Made by a program: the position numbers and the translations under genes. Below are positions 34,117 through 43,740 of a stretch of 64,000 bases of DNA, piece by piece. Position 1 is the first letter of the stretch, and each line of letters opens with the position of its first letter. The notes beneath the pieces are model-generated. The model made no database searches. It saw nothing but the letters and a program-made list of their open reading frames with translations, and had not been told where the DNA came from. The stretch covers positions 248,001 through 312,000 of the forward strand of contig NZ_FNCP01000001.1 in NCBI RefSeq assembly GCF_900100785.1, read 5' to 3'. This stretch comes from Desulfosporosinus hippei DSM 8344. Its GTDB lineage: Bacteria; Bacillota; Desulfitobacteriia; Desulfitobacteriales; Desulfitobacteriaceae.

Positions 34117-34959
34117 TTATATCCACGGCGAGCGATTTCTTGAACTGACTAAGATCTCAATTCCTTGAAGGGCTTTCTCTGCTAATAGAAAATCCTTCAA
34201 TAGTTTTAGCATCGGGGCCTCGGTCAAAAAATGTCCTAGATCTCCGATAGCCATTCCTCCTTCAAGGGCATCAAGAGCCGCATGATGGTCTACATCGCCT
34301 GTAATTAGTAAGTCCGCCCCTTTAAACAATGCTTTAGGTACGAAACGGCCTCCACTTCCATTAACAATGGCTACCTTTCTAATTTCTTGATCTAAAGAGC
34401 CTGCCAAGCGAACCCCCGTCAGATCATAGGCTTGAGCATAGACCTGAGCTTGCTTTAATTTCTCAAGAAATTTCTCCCATAAATCACTTAACTTTTGAGG
34501 ATGCCTTAAATACCCTGAAACTCCATAGCCATGTTCCTCTGCATCATTACGGTTAGGATTAAAGTCATATCCTCGCTCCAGATACTCCATCTTATCCAGC
34601 CCCAGCAATTCTCCTAAGATGGGACTGGAGGATAGTCTGGACTGATCCAAATTCGTGTGGGCAGCATAATAGGCTATATCATTTTTAAATAAGCTTAATG
34701 GAACTTGTGCTGCAGCATTATCTGATCTTAGGTTTTTGAGGGGACGGAAAATTAGCGGGTGATGAGCTACAATAAGCTGAGCTCCATATTCTTTGGCTTC
34801 TTCGATAACATCTAAAGTACAGTCCAGCGTCAGCATTATTCGTTCAACAGGCTTCGATCCGCTTCCAACCAGCAAGCCAACATTGTCCCACTCCTCAGCC
34901 CAAGATTTTGGCGCAATCTTTTCAATCACCTGGGCGACTAAGCCAACTGTTACTGCCAT
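34117..34959 (-). CDS. Nif3-like dinuclear metal center protein (YqfO/GTP cyclohydrolase 1 type 2 homolog)
   Basis: Member of the NIF3 family: toroidal hexamers with a two-metal site and no agreed function. The start MAVTVGLVAQVIEKIAPKSWAEEWDNVGLLVGS and the metal motifs IVAHHPLIFRPLKN and ITGDVDHHAALDA are clear. At 280 residues it lacks the PII-like insert that brings Bacillus YqfO to 373. GGAGGG precedes the ATG; it overlaps trmK by 10 bases, the usual Firmicute order. Confidence 0.93.
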   Translation of the reverse strand: MAVTVGLVAQVIEKIAPKSWAEEWDNVGLLVGSGSKPVERIMLTLDCTLDVIEEAKEYGAQLIVAHHPLIFRPLKNLRSDNAAAQVPLSLFKNDIAYYAAHTNLDQSRLSSSPILGELLGLDKMEYLERGYDFNPNRNDAEEHGYGVSGYLRHPQKLSDLWEKFLEKLKQAQVYAQAYDLTGVRLAGSLDQEIRKVAIVNGSGGRFVPKALFKGADLLITGDVDHHAALDALEGGMAIGDLGHFLTEAPMLKLLKDFLLAEKALQGIEILVSSRNRSPWI

Positions 34960-35747
34960 GAACTCAATCCCTCCACTAATGTCAATTTATGTGAAACTTC
35001 TCTAATCTTCTCGATAATCTCTGGACTGCTGGATTTTTTCATCTGTTTCATTTGGATCAACAATCTGTCACGATATTCATTGAATTGCTTAGTCAAAAGC
35101 TCTTTATGTCCTTCCAAAATCAGTGGTCCAAACTGCCAAACCAATATATGTACTATACTTTGAAATTCCTTCTCCGTCATCAGCTCTTTCTCTGCCAGAG
35201 GGAATAGACGCTGTGCCCAAACCCTTTCTCTCTCTTGAAGTTCATCTAAGCCCCATCCCGATTCCTTAGAAAAAGCCATTACAACATAAATTCTCTCGTC
35301 TTCTTCTACTAACCTCTCAAACCCTAACTTCCATCCTTGCTCTAATAAAGTTAAGCGAACAGCCCCTTCGGCACCCTGAGGTTGAAGGATAAGGTTGGAA
35401 ATCCCTTTCATAATATCCGGTCGAACAGAAAAAATCTCCAACATAGTTCTGCCGCCCATTCCGGCAAGGGTCAAGGTATTCACTTCCCCAACCTCCAGGG
35501 GCATTAACCCATCGCCAAATCTAACGTCGAGAAAGTCTCCAAGCTTACGACTTTTCACTGCAGTTAATGCAGATTTATAAGGCCCTTCATGTACGTCAAT
35601 AGCCACTGCTTTAGCAATTTTTTGGGTCTCATAAAGGAAGATCGGCAAATAGGCATGATCTGTCCCTATATCTCCTAGGATTGAACCCTCAGGTACTAAG
35701 GAGGCTACTGCCTGAAGACGGGGACCTAAACTAACTGATACTGTCAT
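34950..35747 (-). CDS. trmK: tRNA (adenine(22)-N(1))-methyltransferase TrmK
   Basis: TrmK makes m1A22 in tRNAs using S-adenosylmethionine. The N-terminal Rossmann domain has GSILGDIGTDHAYLPIFL (SAM site) and LTLAGMGGRTMLEI; a C-terminal coiled-coil (about 165-250) follows, as in Bacillus YqfN. Length 265 is slightly longer than Bacillus. GAGGTG precedes the ATG. In most Firmicutes trmK follows rpoD closely; here a ThDP enzyme gene and three tRNAs lie between. Confidence 0.94.
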   Translation of the reverse strand: MTVSVSLGPRLQAVASLVPEGSILGDIGTDHAYLPIFLYETQKIAKAVAIDVHEGPYKSALTAVKSRKLGDFLDVRFGDGLMPLEVGEVNTLTLAGMGGRTMLEIFSVRPDIMKGISNLILQPQGAEGAVRLTLLEQGWKLGFERLVEEDERIYVVMAFSKESGWGLDELQERERVWAQRLFPLAEKELMTEKEFQSIVHILVWQFGPLILEGHKELLTKQFNEYRDRLLIQMKQMKKSSSPEIIEKIREVSHKLTLVEGLSSWQ

Positions 35748-36214
35748 ATTTTCACCTCATCAAGGAAACTAGCTCATAATTTACCTCTTAATCAGAAGAT
35801 GATATCATAATTTATAGAATTTATCCACGTGCTGCGAGAAGAGTCCCACGTCTAACGATAGTATGGTGGGGGAGGTTCGTCACCATACTAAATCTATTAT
35901 ATCCAAAAAGAAGGCCCCTAGGGACATAGACATCTGACTTTAAAGATAATTAAGCATGTCCAACAAATCGACAGCGCTGTCGAATTGTTGGACATGCTCT
36001 GGATTAGGTTTATTTTAGCCAAATTAAACAAGCTTCCATTATTGTAAAATTACTACTGGGTTAAAAACATTAAAGGTGCAGTTCCTAATGAATATCGGAG
36101 GACACTCATTAGAACTGCACCTTCTATTTGTTATCTAGTTTATTCTTATGCATTACACCACTTACGAAAATAAGCCACCGACCCTACTGGCTTTTAGGCT
36201 TCCATAAACTAATC
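35748..36214. repeat. Gap rich in inverted repeats
   Basis: No gene is seen. Three stem-loops: AGTATGGTG/CACCATACT near 35858-35888; a 46-base inverted repeat at 35953-35998 (22 of 23 pairs, centre GACAGC/GCTGTC); and the long hairpin 36073-36123 after the ThDP enzyme gene. Confidence 0.55.
36073..36123 (-). terminator. Terminator of the ThDP enzyme gene
   Basis: A 19-bp stem with one bulge (AAGGTGCAGTTC.TAATGA). On the minus strand it is followed by TTAATGTTTTT. It lies about 90 bases after the stop codon at 36215. Confidence 0.7.
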
Positions 36215-37891
36215 TCAAGCAACTCCACCACTGGAGGCTAATCCTTGCTCCTCCGAATTAACCATAACCTCAATCAAGTAAGGGCGATAAGCACTAAATC
36301 CTCGGGTTAACGCACCAGGGATCTGATTAATTCTTTCAACGGATTCAGCCTCTACTCCTAAGCCTTTGGCCGCTGAAACAAAGTCTAATCCATTTTGACG
36401 GCTTTGGTCATGATTAAAGACTACGATAACAATCGGAATTACATTTTTTGCTGCCGTGGCCAGCTCTTGAAGAGAAATACTTAGACTTGCATCCTCCATA
36501 ATGTTTATGACCTGACGTTGGGGATAGGCCAGCTGAGCCCCCATTGATGCACCAAGTCCCCATCCTTTACTGCCTGCACACCCAGTGATTAAAAAAGTTC
36601 TTGACTCATACATTTCATTTAATTGTGAAGCCCAAAGTTGACTTAATTCAGAATCCAGAGCCACAATAGCATCCGGTCGGAGTCCTTTTCTAACCTCGAA
36701 AATCGCTTGCAGAGATTTGGATGGATTCTCTGTAAAATTGGTTTGGCGAGCGATTCTTGCTTTTTCTTTTTGCAGGGCTGCGATTCTATCCATCGCCTCA
36801 GTCTTAGGCTTATATTTGCAGCCTATGATATAGCTGCTAAAGCTTTGTATAAAGCTTTTAATATCTGAAACTATTGTCAAATCTACAGGAGCAGATTCTG
36901 AAAGGTTATCATCTTCCTTATTAACGTTTATAACCTTACGCTCTTTATTAAGTAAAGTTATTTCTCCCATACTCCGATAGTCGAATCTTCCACCTAAATT
37001 TATAATAAGGTCTGCCTCTAAAATTGTTTTATTGCCAAGAGGGGTTTGACAGATAGTTCCTACCATTCCTGCATAAAGAGGGTGATAATTTGGGAATCCT
37101 TCCTTGCCAAGGATTGAGGAAACTACCGGGATCTGCAAAAGTTGCGCCAGCCTTACCAGATCTTCCGCCGCCCTTCCTACAATTCCCCCGCCAACCATAA
37201 TAACAGGTCTTCTCGCTTCCTCTAACATTTTATAGACTATATCCAGTTGACTATCTGTTGCTTGAACAAAATTATTAGCCACTTGCTTCTCTTCTTTAAA
37301 ATATTCCTTCAGGTTTAACTTTAGCTGCCCTAACTGAATATTAACAGGGATATCTATTAAGACAGGTCCTTTCCTGCCCATGTTTGCCAGCTTCCAGGCC
37401 TCATTCATTACCCTTGGCAGATCATCTGTCTCTGTGACAAGATAAGCAGCCTTCGTAACCGGTTTGGCCATTTCAACAATTGGAGCTTCCTGAAAAGCTT
37501 CTTTTCCTATTAAATCTGTCTCAACTTGACCAGTAAAGGCAATTAAGGGAACAGAATCCCCATAGGCACTATATAGACCTGTCAGGAAGTTAGTTGCACC
37601 CGGCCCTGAAGCAGCAGCACAAATCCCTACTTTCCCCGTTGATCTAGCGTATCCATCCGCCATAAAAATTGCAGTTTGTTCATGCCTTACACTAATCGAG
37701 CGCATAAGATCCTGCTCCAGCACCGCGTCATAAAAGGGTAAAATTGCCGCTCCAGGAATCCCATAGATCTGAGTCACTCCCTTATGTTCTAAGAACTTTA
37801 CGATGAATTGTGCCCCAGTCATTTCAGCATCTTTTTCTAGCTCATCAGCAAAATAGTGTTTCACCTGTCCTTCTAATTCCCAGTGCGCCAT
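36215..37891 (-). CDS. Acetolactate synthase-like thiamine diphosphate enzyme
   Basis: A 558-residue protein with the three domains of the acetolactate synthase/pyruvate oxidase family. The activating glutamate is in SVRHEQTAIFMADGYAR, the central domain has PVIMVGGGIVGR. In the C-terminal ThDP domain the usual GDGSF reads EDASL (NIMEDASLSISLQELATAA), with aspartate kept and the distal Asn in VVFNHDQ. Glycines that shape the metal-diphosphate loop are thus lost. It has no small subunit gene beside it. Function may be a diverged carboligase, oxalyl-CoA-like or glyoxylate carboligase activity; reaction unknown. Confidence 0.82.
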   Translation of the reverse strand: MAHWELEGQVKHYFADELEKDAEMTGAQFIVKFLEHKGVTQIYGIPGAAILPFYDAVLEQDLMRSISVRHEQTAIFMADGYARSTGKVGICAAASGPGATNFLTGLYSAYGDSVPLIAFTGQVETDLIGKEAFQEAPIVEMAKPVTKAAYLVTETDDLPRVMNEAWKLANMGRKGPVLIDIPVNIQLGQLKLNLKEYFKEEKQVANNFVQATDSQLDIVYKMLEEARRPVIMVGGGIVGRAAEDLVRLAQLLQIPVVSSILGKEGFPNYHPLYAGMVGTICQTPLGNKTILEADLIINLGGRFDYRSMGEITLLNKERKVINVNKEDDNLSESAPVDLTIVSDIKSFIQSFSSYIIGCKYKPKTEAMDRIAALQKEKARIARQTNFTENPSKSLQAIFEVRKGLRPDAIVALDSELSQLWASQLNEMYESRTFLITGCAGSKGWGLGASMGAQLAYPQRQVINIMEDASLSISLQELATAAKNVIPIVIVVFNHDQSRQNGLDFVSAAKGLGVEAESVERINQIPGALTRGFSAYRPYLIEVMVNSEEQGLASSGGVA

Positions 37892-38285
37892 GGTCGTCTC
37901 CCCCTTCTAATCCACTTCAAATTCAGATTGTAATCAATCTGAAAAATTATCTTAATTATTGTCCCGTATAATGAAACGGCGTTTTACTTTTAGTAGATAT
38001 CATTGTCTGTGATAGATACATCCTCGATATATTAGTTCTCACTCGTGAATAGTCTTCATTATCCACTACTGCCGGGCAAGAGATTATAAAGGTAGCCCAT
38101 TAGAAGGAGGCCAAAAATTCCAGATGCAGAATTTTGTTTCGCATTATAAAACTACGTTTTGAAGCCTTGTTAAAAATTGTACAAATATGTTTTGCAACAC
38201 AAACCGTTTCTGTTGATAAAAGTATAATACCACGAGATTAGCAATCTCTGCAATACCTATTTTCTCAATCTTTTAAAAATTTTTG
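37892..38285. promoter_or_regulatory. Upstream region of the ThDP enzyme gene with an inverted repeat
   Basis: A perfect 9-bp inverted repeat, TTCAGATTG-N4-CAATCTGAA, lies at 37922-37943, 31 bases before the ATG. It has the form of an operator for a dimeric regulator. No other feature or ORF is evident in this gap. Confidence 0.4.
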
Positions 38286-38579
38286 TTAATCTACATAAAA
38301 CAAAACTTTAACGTCATTTTTCGCTTCTAATGATAAACAAACATCCTCTTCAATCGGATTATAATTCACTCCGATTACATCATCTAAATTAATCCAAAAA
38401 ACATTACCGTCTTCGCTCCACACCGAAACTTTATCATCTGTAACATCAATATTTACAACTGCTCCAAAATCGATGGTGCATTCTACCACTGCTATAATCT
38501 CGATACACTTTAAGTTATTCCCTAAGAACTTCTCTCTAAGGGCTTTTACGAACTCAATTTTTGACGACAAGGTTATCAC
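38286..38579 (-). CDS. Hypothetical protein
   Basis: A 97-residue protein beginning at GTG, with GGGAGG 8 bases upstream, which supports translation. It is acidic with alternating beta-strand pattern (AVVECTIDFGAVVNIDVTD, KVSVWSEDGNVFWINLDDVIGV). I do not recognise the family. It is a single gene bounded by AT-rich spacers; a small beta-barrel fold is a guess. Confidence 0.6.
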   Translation of the reverse strand: MITLSSKIEFVKALREKFLGNNLKCIEIIAVVECTIDFGAVVNIDVTDDKVSVWSEDGNVFWINLDDVIGVNYNPIEEDVCLSLEAKNDVKVLFYVD

Positions 38580-38961
38580 AATATGTTCCTCCCAAACTCA
38601 TATACTCTAAATTCTATTTTTTCCTTTTTCCCTCGAAAATATAAAAGAACCCGCAGACAGAAGTCACTGGGTTCCTTAAGAGCTTTGTTTGTGACTGTAG
38701 CCCAATTATACCACATTCTACAACATTAACAGCAACAAGTTTCTCCAACATTTTATACAGTCCCATGCCGCCCCAAAATCGGAAACGTTTTGGGGCAGCG
38801 CCTTCAAGGAACCGACCCAGAAGCTAGCGGAATCGTTACTAAAAACAAAAAGCACTCTCCCAAGAGGAAAAGCGCTAGATCAACAAGCTTAATTTGCCTT
38901 CTAACTGACAAAAGGATTTTGTGGTTCACTCTATCAAATAGGCTACAACCCCTACTTTAAC
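38580..38961. other. Gap between the tRNA cluster and the small hypothetical gene
   Basis: It holds a likely tRNA-operon terminator at 38648-38675 (GAACCC/GGGTTC, then TTTTAT on the minus strand) and a second hairpin at 38770-38796 (GCCCCAAAA/TTTTGGGGC). No ORF was found. Confidence 0.5.
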
Positions 38962-39036
38962 TGGTGGGCGATACTGGTCTCGAACCAGTGGCCTCATCCG
39001 TGTGAAGGATGCGCTCTACCGCTGAGCTAATCGCCC
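38962..39036 (-). tRNA. tRNA-Val (CAC)
   Basis: Full cloverleaf on the minus strand: acceptor GGGCGAT/ATCGCCC, D-arm GCTCAGCGGTAGAGC, anticodon loop TTCACAC (anticodon CAC) on stem CATCC/GGATG, T-loop TTCGAGA, and encoded CCA. Confidence 0.93.
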
Positions 39037-39105
39037 GAATTCGATTTATGTATTCATATTTCCGCCCCAAAAATAAAATCCCCACCATTTATCCAGATTG
39101 ATAAA

Positions 39106-39180
39106 TGGTGGGCCCACTAGGATTCGAACCTAGGACCAACCCGTTATGAGCGGGGGGCTCTACCGCTGAGCTATGGGCCC
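39106..39180 (-). tRNA. tRNA with anticodon CAT (Ile2 or elongator Met)
   Basis: Acceptor GGGCCCA/TGGGCCC, D-arm GCTCAGCGGTAGAGC, anticodon loop CTCATAA, T-arm CTAGG-TTCGAAT-CCTAG, encoded CCA. The anticodon stem has a C-U mismatch at its top. Anticodon CAT is either Met or, after lysidine modification by TilS, Ile; the GGGCCCA acceptor favours Ile2 but does not prove it. Confidence 0.88.
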
Positions 39181-39198
39181 AAAAAGAACTGATATAAA

Positions 39199-39273
39199 TG
39201 GCTCCCCGAGTAGGACTCGAACCTACAACCTACCGGTTAACAGCCGGTTGCTCCACCATTGAGCTATCGAGGA
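39199..39273 (-). tRNA. tRNA-Asn (GTT)
   Basis: Acceptor TCCTCGA/TCGGGGA, D-arm GCTCAATGGTGGAGC, anticodon loop CTGTTAA (GTT) on CCGG stem, T-loop TTCGAGT, discriminator G and encoded CCA. Confidence 0.93.
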
Positions 39274-39586
39274 ATGCTCTGCACGGGTTATTATACGTAA
39301 TTAGCGACCTATAGTCAAGTCTTTAGGGAAATTTTTTAAAGTTTTTTAGGGACGCCTCGATTGTAAAACTTATTTCCACCCCTACTACACTTACATGTGG
39401 AAGTTAGTCTTACAAAGTGAAAGTTACCTTTTCAATTCACCTTTTGATGGACGCTTCATTTAGCAATTTCAAGAAGGAAATACTCTATCACACTTCGATA
39501 AGGCAAAGCGCCGCAGAGGGTAATTCCACCTGCGACGCTGTTCTATCTTCCCTGAAGTTCTTGGGTTGTAAATCTCAAGAAGATTA
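39274..39586. other. Gap between rpoD and the tRNA cluster
   Basis: An imperfect hairpin at about 39508-39541 (AGCG.CGCAG.GG against CC.CTGCG.CGCT) follows the rpoD stop and may terminate it. No ORF or clear promoter was found. Confidence 0.4.
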
Positions 39587-40717
39587 TTACTCCAAATAAT
39601 CCTTCAATTTCTTACTGCGGCTAGGGTGGCGTAATTTACGCAATGCCTTGGCCTCGATCTGTCGGATACGTTCACGAGTGACACCGAATTCCTGTCCAAC
39701 TTCCTCTAAAGTCCTGGTGCGTCCGTCATCAAGTCCAAAGCGTAATCTAAGAACTTTTTCTTCGCGAGGGGTCAAGGTCTCTAAGACTTCTTCTAACTGT
39801 TCTTTTAACAAGATAAACGAAGCAGCCTCAGCGGGTGCCGGAGCATCATCGTCCGGAATAAAATCACCTAAATGGGAATCTTCCTCTTCCCCAATGGGGG
39901 TTTCAAGGGACACAGGTTCTTGGGCGATTTTCATAATCTCCCTGACCCTCTCCACTGGAATATCCATTACTTTAGCGATTTCTTCGGGAGCCGGCTCTCT
40001 TCCTAATTCCTGTAAAAGTTGACGTGAAACTCGAATTAGCTTATTGATAGTTTCAACCATATGCACCGGAATTCTAATGGTCCGAGCTTGATCAGCAATG
40101 GCACGGGTAATAGCTTGACGAATCCACCAAGTGGCATAGGTACTAAACTTAAAGCCTTTAACATAATCAAATTTTTCTACAGCTTTAATCAGACCAAGAT
40201 TACCTTCCTGGATTAAGTCCAAAAAAAGCATGCCCCGTCCGACGTAGCGCTTAGCGATACTAACCACAAGCCGCAAGTTTGCCTCCGCTAAGCGGCGTTT
40301 TGCTTCTTCGTCACCGTTTTCCATTCGTTTGGCCAATTCGATTTCCTCATCGGCTGAGAGCAGGGGAACTCGTCCGATTTCTTTTAGGTACATGCGAACA
40401 GGATCATCAATTCCTACACCCTCCGGTACAGAAAGATCCACTTCCGCTTCTTCCTCAACATCATCGTCCGGATCCTCTACAATGTCATCATCTTCGTCAA
40501 CTTTAACGCCTTTTAAGATTTCCAGTTCAACTTCCTCAGGCTCCGGCACCACATCTATTCCCATGCGTCCTAGTTGCTGATAGATATCATCAATTTGATC
40601 CGCGGAAAGTTCAATTCCTTGAAGAGCATCCATAATCTCTTTGTAAGTTAAAGATCCCTTCTTTTTTCCACTTTGAATGAGGGCTTGGACATTGTCAATC
40701 TTTTGCTTTTCGTTCAT
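39587..40717 (-). CDS. rpoD: RNA polymerase primary sigma factor RpoD (SigA)
   Basis: The housekeeping sigma factor. Region 1.1 is present, then an acidic stretch (about 75-95 of this start), region 1.2 [18 protein letters not shown], region 2 [20 protein letters not shown] with the -10 reading [18 protein letters not shown], region 3, and region 4 helix-turn-helix [20 protein letters not shown]. The ATG at 40717 ([16 protein letters not shown] 7 bases upstream) is preferred; a GTG at 40777 that overlaps dnaG by 11 bases would add 20 residues. It is downstream of dnaG as in other Firmicutes. Confidence 0.96.
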   Translation of the reverse strand: MNEKQKIDNVQALIQSGKKKGSLTYKEIMDALQGIELSADQIDDIYQQLGRMGIDVVPEPEEVELEILKGVKVDEDDDIVEDPDDDVEEEAEVDLSVPEGVGIDDPVRMYLKEIGRVPLLSADEEIELAKRMENGDEEAKRRLAEANLRLVVSIAKRYVGRGMLFLDLIQEGNLGLIKAVEKFDYVKGFKFSTYATWWIRQAITRAIADQARTIRIPVHMVETINKLIRVSRQLLQELGREPAPEEIAKVMDIPVERVREIMKIAQEPVSLETPIGEEEDSHLGDFIPDDDAPAPAEAASFILLKEQLEEVLETLTPREEKVLRLRFGLDDGRTRTLEEVGQEFGVTRERIRQIEAKALRKLRHPSRSKKLKDYLE

Positions 40718-40766
40718 CTGTCCCCCACCTTCCCTCGGATCATTCTTTTTGGTGCCTATAACCTTA

Positions 40767-42617
40767 CTATTCGCCACGTTTCAACCGCTCTCCTATCTCT
40801 TTCAACAGAGCCATAGCCCCTGCCATGTCACCGGATTTTTCTAAAGCTGCCATGCGGGCTTGAAGATCCTCGACTCTTTCATTTGCTTGAGTAGAAAGAA
40901 TCCCTTGGATACAATCATCTAAAAGCCGCTCGGAATGGGTTATATCTAACTCTTCCAGGAGTAAACTAGCCAAGCGGCTTTGAACCTGTTCTTCAGTGTT
41001 AACAGGCAATTTACCCTCCTGATTGAGATAATTAAAGATTTGCTGATGCTCCGGTACCTTCCAAAAGGATTCTCCCAATTCTGCCTTAATTTTTGGCAAG
41101 TATGAAATCTCCTCTATAAGTAACCGTAAAAGAATACGTTCAGATCGATACACCTTTAAATGGACTGTTGGTGAAGCTGGTGTATTTTCACCTTGAGAAA
41201 TAATTTCACCCTTAATATTATCTCTATTTTTCCCAGAACTAACCTGTTTTTGCTGAGAATATTCGATAAATTGTACATTTTTAGTATTTTTGTTTTCTAC
41301 TCTATAGATTTCTCGTTGTACCGCCTCAAAAGTAAGACCTAGTTCAAAACTTAAGAAACGCTCATAACCTTCACGTTCGATTGGACTGCTAACTTTTATA
41401 ATATCCGGAGCAAGCTTCACGACTAATTCTGCTTTTTCCTGAATGGTCTGAGGAGGAACTTCCTTAACAAGCGTCCGGTATTTGAACTCAAAATAATTCA
41501 AAACCTGACCTAATACTTTTCCAAAGTCCTCGGCTCCATACCGTTTCAAGAACTCATCAGGGTCTTTTGCTCCTCTTAAAGTAGCTACATCCAAGCGGAT
41601 TCCCGCATCTCGAAGAATTTCTCCTCCTCTTAACGCAGCCTGGATTCCGGCCTCATCAGAATCATAAAGCAGGATGACATGCTGTGTATACCGTCTTAAT
41701 AGCTTGGCCTGATCCCTTGTTAAGGCTGTCCCCAAAGAGGCGACTGCATTGGGATAGCCGGCATTCTGAAGAGCTATGACATCCATATAGCCTTCAACCA
41801 AAAGGGCATAACCTTTCTCCCGAATTCCTTGATGGGCCCGATGTATGCCATATAGCTGATGCCCCTTGTTAAAGAACTCGCTTTCCGGAGAGTTAAGGTA
41901 TTTAGGAAGAGAATCATCTAGAACTCGACCGCCAAATCCAATTGAATGGTTTCGTCGATCAAGAATGCTAAAGAGAACACGGTTTCGAAAGCGATCATAA
42001 TATCCACCGCTTTTGCCTTGGGTTCCCCTTTCTATCGCCAGCCCATTCTCTACTAATTCATTTGGCTGCACTCCTCGTTCCTTCATGAAAGTTAGTAACC
42101 CATCCCAGCGATCAGGTGCATAACCCAGACGAAAGCTCTTCATGGTATCTGGGTCAACCCCGCGTTTTGAGAAATAGAGTCTTCCAACTTCTCCTTCAGG
42201 TGCATTAAGTAAAAGTTCATGAAAATAGCTGGTAGCTAATTCATGGATTTCTTCAAAACGCTGTCGACGTCGATTTGCTTCCCGTTCACGCGGAGATAAT
42301 TCTTTCTCAGGTAATGCCACACCATATCTAGAGGCCAAATTCTGAACACATTCGATGAAGGACCAGTTCTCCTTTTTCATAAGAAAAGAAAAAACATTCC
42401 CCCCAACATTGCAGCCAAAACAGTAAAACATTTGTTTTTCAGGGGTCACAGTAAAACTGGGGGTTTTTTCCGTATGAAAAGGACAAAGCCCCAAATAAGT
42501 TTTCCCTTTACGCTGCAAGCTTACATATTCAGATATAATCTCTACAATATCTGTGCGTAATCGCACTTCTTCGATAACTTCTTCCGGCATAAATTCTTGA
42601 TGAAGTCTAATATCCAC
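40767..42617 (-). CDS. dnaG: DNA primase DnaG
   Basis: DnaG makes RNA primers at the fork. The zinc-binding domain has Cys45-His48 ([12 protein letters not shown]) and Cys66-Cys69 (YCFGCNVGG). The catalytic core includes [19 protein letters not shown], the TOPRIM motif [16 protein letters not shown] and [12 protein letters not shown]-terminal DnaB-binding helical domain ends at 616. The start is uncertain: GTG at 42617 is very near AGGAG, and ATG at 42590 ([12 protein letters not shown]) matches the usual family N-terminus better but has a poor ribosome site. Confidence 0.95.
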   Translation of the reverse strand: MDIRLHQEFMPEEVIEEVRLRTDIVEIISEYVSLQRKGKTYLGLCPFHTEKTPSFTVTPEKQMFYCFGCNVGGNVFSFLMKKENWSFIECVQNLASRYGVALPEKELSPREREANRRRQRFEEIHELATSYFHELLLNAPEGEVGRLYFSKRGVDPDTMKSFRLGYAPDRWDGLLTFMKERGVQPNELVENGLAIERGTQGKSGGYYDRFRNRVLFSILDRRNHSIGFGGRVLDDSLPKYLNSPESEFFNKGHQLYGIHRAHQGIREKGYALLVEGYMDVIALQNAGYPNAVASLGTALTRDQAKLLRRYTQHVILLYDSDEAGIQAALRGGEILRDAGIRLDVATLRGAKDPDEFLKRYGAEDFGKVLGQVLNYFEFKYRTLVKEVPPQTIQEKAELVVKLAPDIIKVSSPIEREGYERFLSFELGLTFEAVQREIYRVENKNTKNVQFIEYSQQKQVSSGKNRDNIKGEIISQGENTPASPTVHLKVYRSERILLRLLIEEISYLPKIKAELGESFWKVPEHQQIFNYLNQEGKLPVNTEEQVQSRLASLLLEELDITHSERLLDDCIQGILSTQANERVEDLQARMAALEKSGDMAGAMALLKEIGERLKRGE

Positions 42618-42985
42618 GTCTCCTACGCCTTTCAGTTTCCAGCCACACTTTGTTTATTTTGTCAACCCTTACATATACATTTCTTTCGCCGAAACTTCAT
42701 AAAATCCTCTTTTTTAGTTCTTCATTCGGTGAATCTGTTTTAGTGAGGGTAAAATCATCTTCTTCAATTGTATTAATTCTTCTTTTTCAAGGATAATACC
42801 TTCTTACTTCGACAATTATTTTGTGAAAAGTAATTATCTATGATCAGTTGCCTAAAAACTAGAATCAATACCTTAGCCCTTTCGCTCATTTAAAAAGCAT
42901 GATAGTATATATAAAAGATTGGACTAGTGCCGTTGGACGAACATTAAGCTCATATATCAATGAACTTAAGGAAGGTGAATGTTTT
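42618..42985. other. Divergent region between dnaG and the GerMN gene, with a Spo0A core
   Basis: AT-rich. On the minus strand 42806-42816 reads ATTGTCGAAGT, a match to the Spo0A core TGTCGAA. It could serve either gene. No defined promoter pair is asserted. Confidence 0.35.
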
Positions 42986-43570
42986 ATGACAAAGAGATCA
43001 ACACGCACAATTATTTTAGCTATGACTTTTTGCCTGTTGCTGGCAGGTGCCTTTCTGACAGGGTGCAATTCCTCCAAAGCTCAGGTTGATAAACCTTCGG
43101 ATACAGCAACCACCCCGCCGCCTTCCAATACGGATACAATAGAGCAACCTAAAAACTCCCAACAAATAAAGCTTTATTTCCCTAACTCAGATGCTACAGG
43201 GTTAGTTTCTTTTGAACGAACCGTTGAAGTAAAGGATCAGGCAGTTATTAAGGCAATGTTTAGCGAATTAGCTAACCCTCCCAGTGGATATGAACCCCCT
43301 CTCCCATCAGGAACCACTCTTCTTGACGCTACGGTAAGTGCAGATGGAATAGCTACAATTAATCTCTCTAAGGAGTTTAAAGCTAACTTTGGGGGAGGCT
43401 CTACCGAGGAACAAATGACCATATATAGTATCGTAAACACCTTAACGACCCTTCCTAATATCCGGAGTGTCCAGTTTCTTCTGGAGGGTGCAAAACACGC
43501 TGGCATTCTCGGTCATTTGGATACCCACGATCCAATCAAACGCGATGAGAGCCTAATTATCAAATCCTAG
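42986..43570 (+). CDS. GerMN domain lipoprotein
   Basis: A predicted lipoprotein: MTKRSTRTIILAMTFCLLL leads to the lipobox LTGC, then a Thr/Pro/Ser-rich linker. The GerMN domain follows (QIKLYFPNSDATGLVSFERT ... LLDATVSADGIATINLSKEF ... IYSIVNTLTTLPNIRSVQFLLEG). GerM of Bacillus works in spore formation and germination; this single-domain version resembles the general GerMN lipoproteins. The ATG at 42986 has AAGGTG upstream; the 29 codons before it lack one. 194 residues. Confidence 0.86.
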   Translation: MTKRSTRTIILAMTFCLLLAGAFLTGCNSSKAQVDKPSDTATTPPPSNTDTIEQPKNSQQIKLYFPNSDATGLVSFERTVEVKDQAVIKAMFSELANPPSGYEPPLPSGTTLLDATVSADGIATINLSKEFKANFGGGSTEEQMTIYSIVNTLTTLPNIRSVQFLLEGAKHAGILGHLDTHDPIKRDESLIIKS

Positions 43571-43696
43571 CTAATCCATAGTAGATTCCTTTACTTTGTC
43601 TCTTTATTCAATAGACACACTAACTATCTTATGTCTGATAGCTTTATTTTACTTCTCTAAGACAAAACTTATACTTTAATTATGGAATATATTACA

Positions 43697-43728
43697 AAAG
43701 TGGTTGAGATTTAAATCTCAACCACTTT
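43697..43728. terminator. Bidirectional terminator between the GerMN gene and dgt
   Basis: A perfect 32-base palindrome (half AAAGTGGTTGAGATTT) with T-runs on both strands, between two converging genes. Confidence 0.88.
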
Positions 43729-43740
43729 TTCATTATCTTT

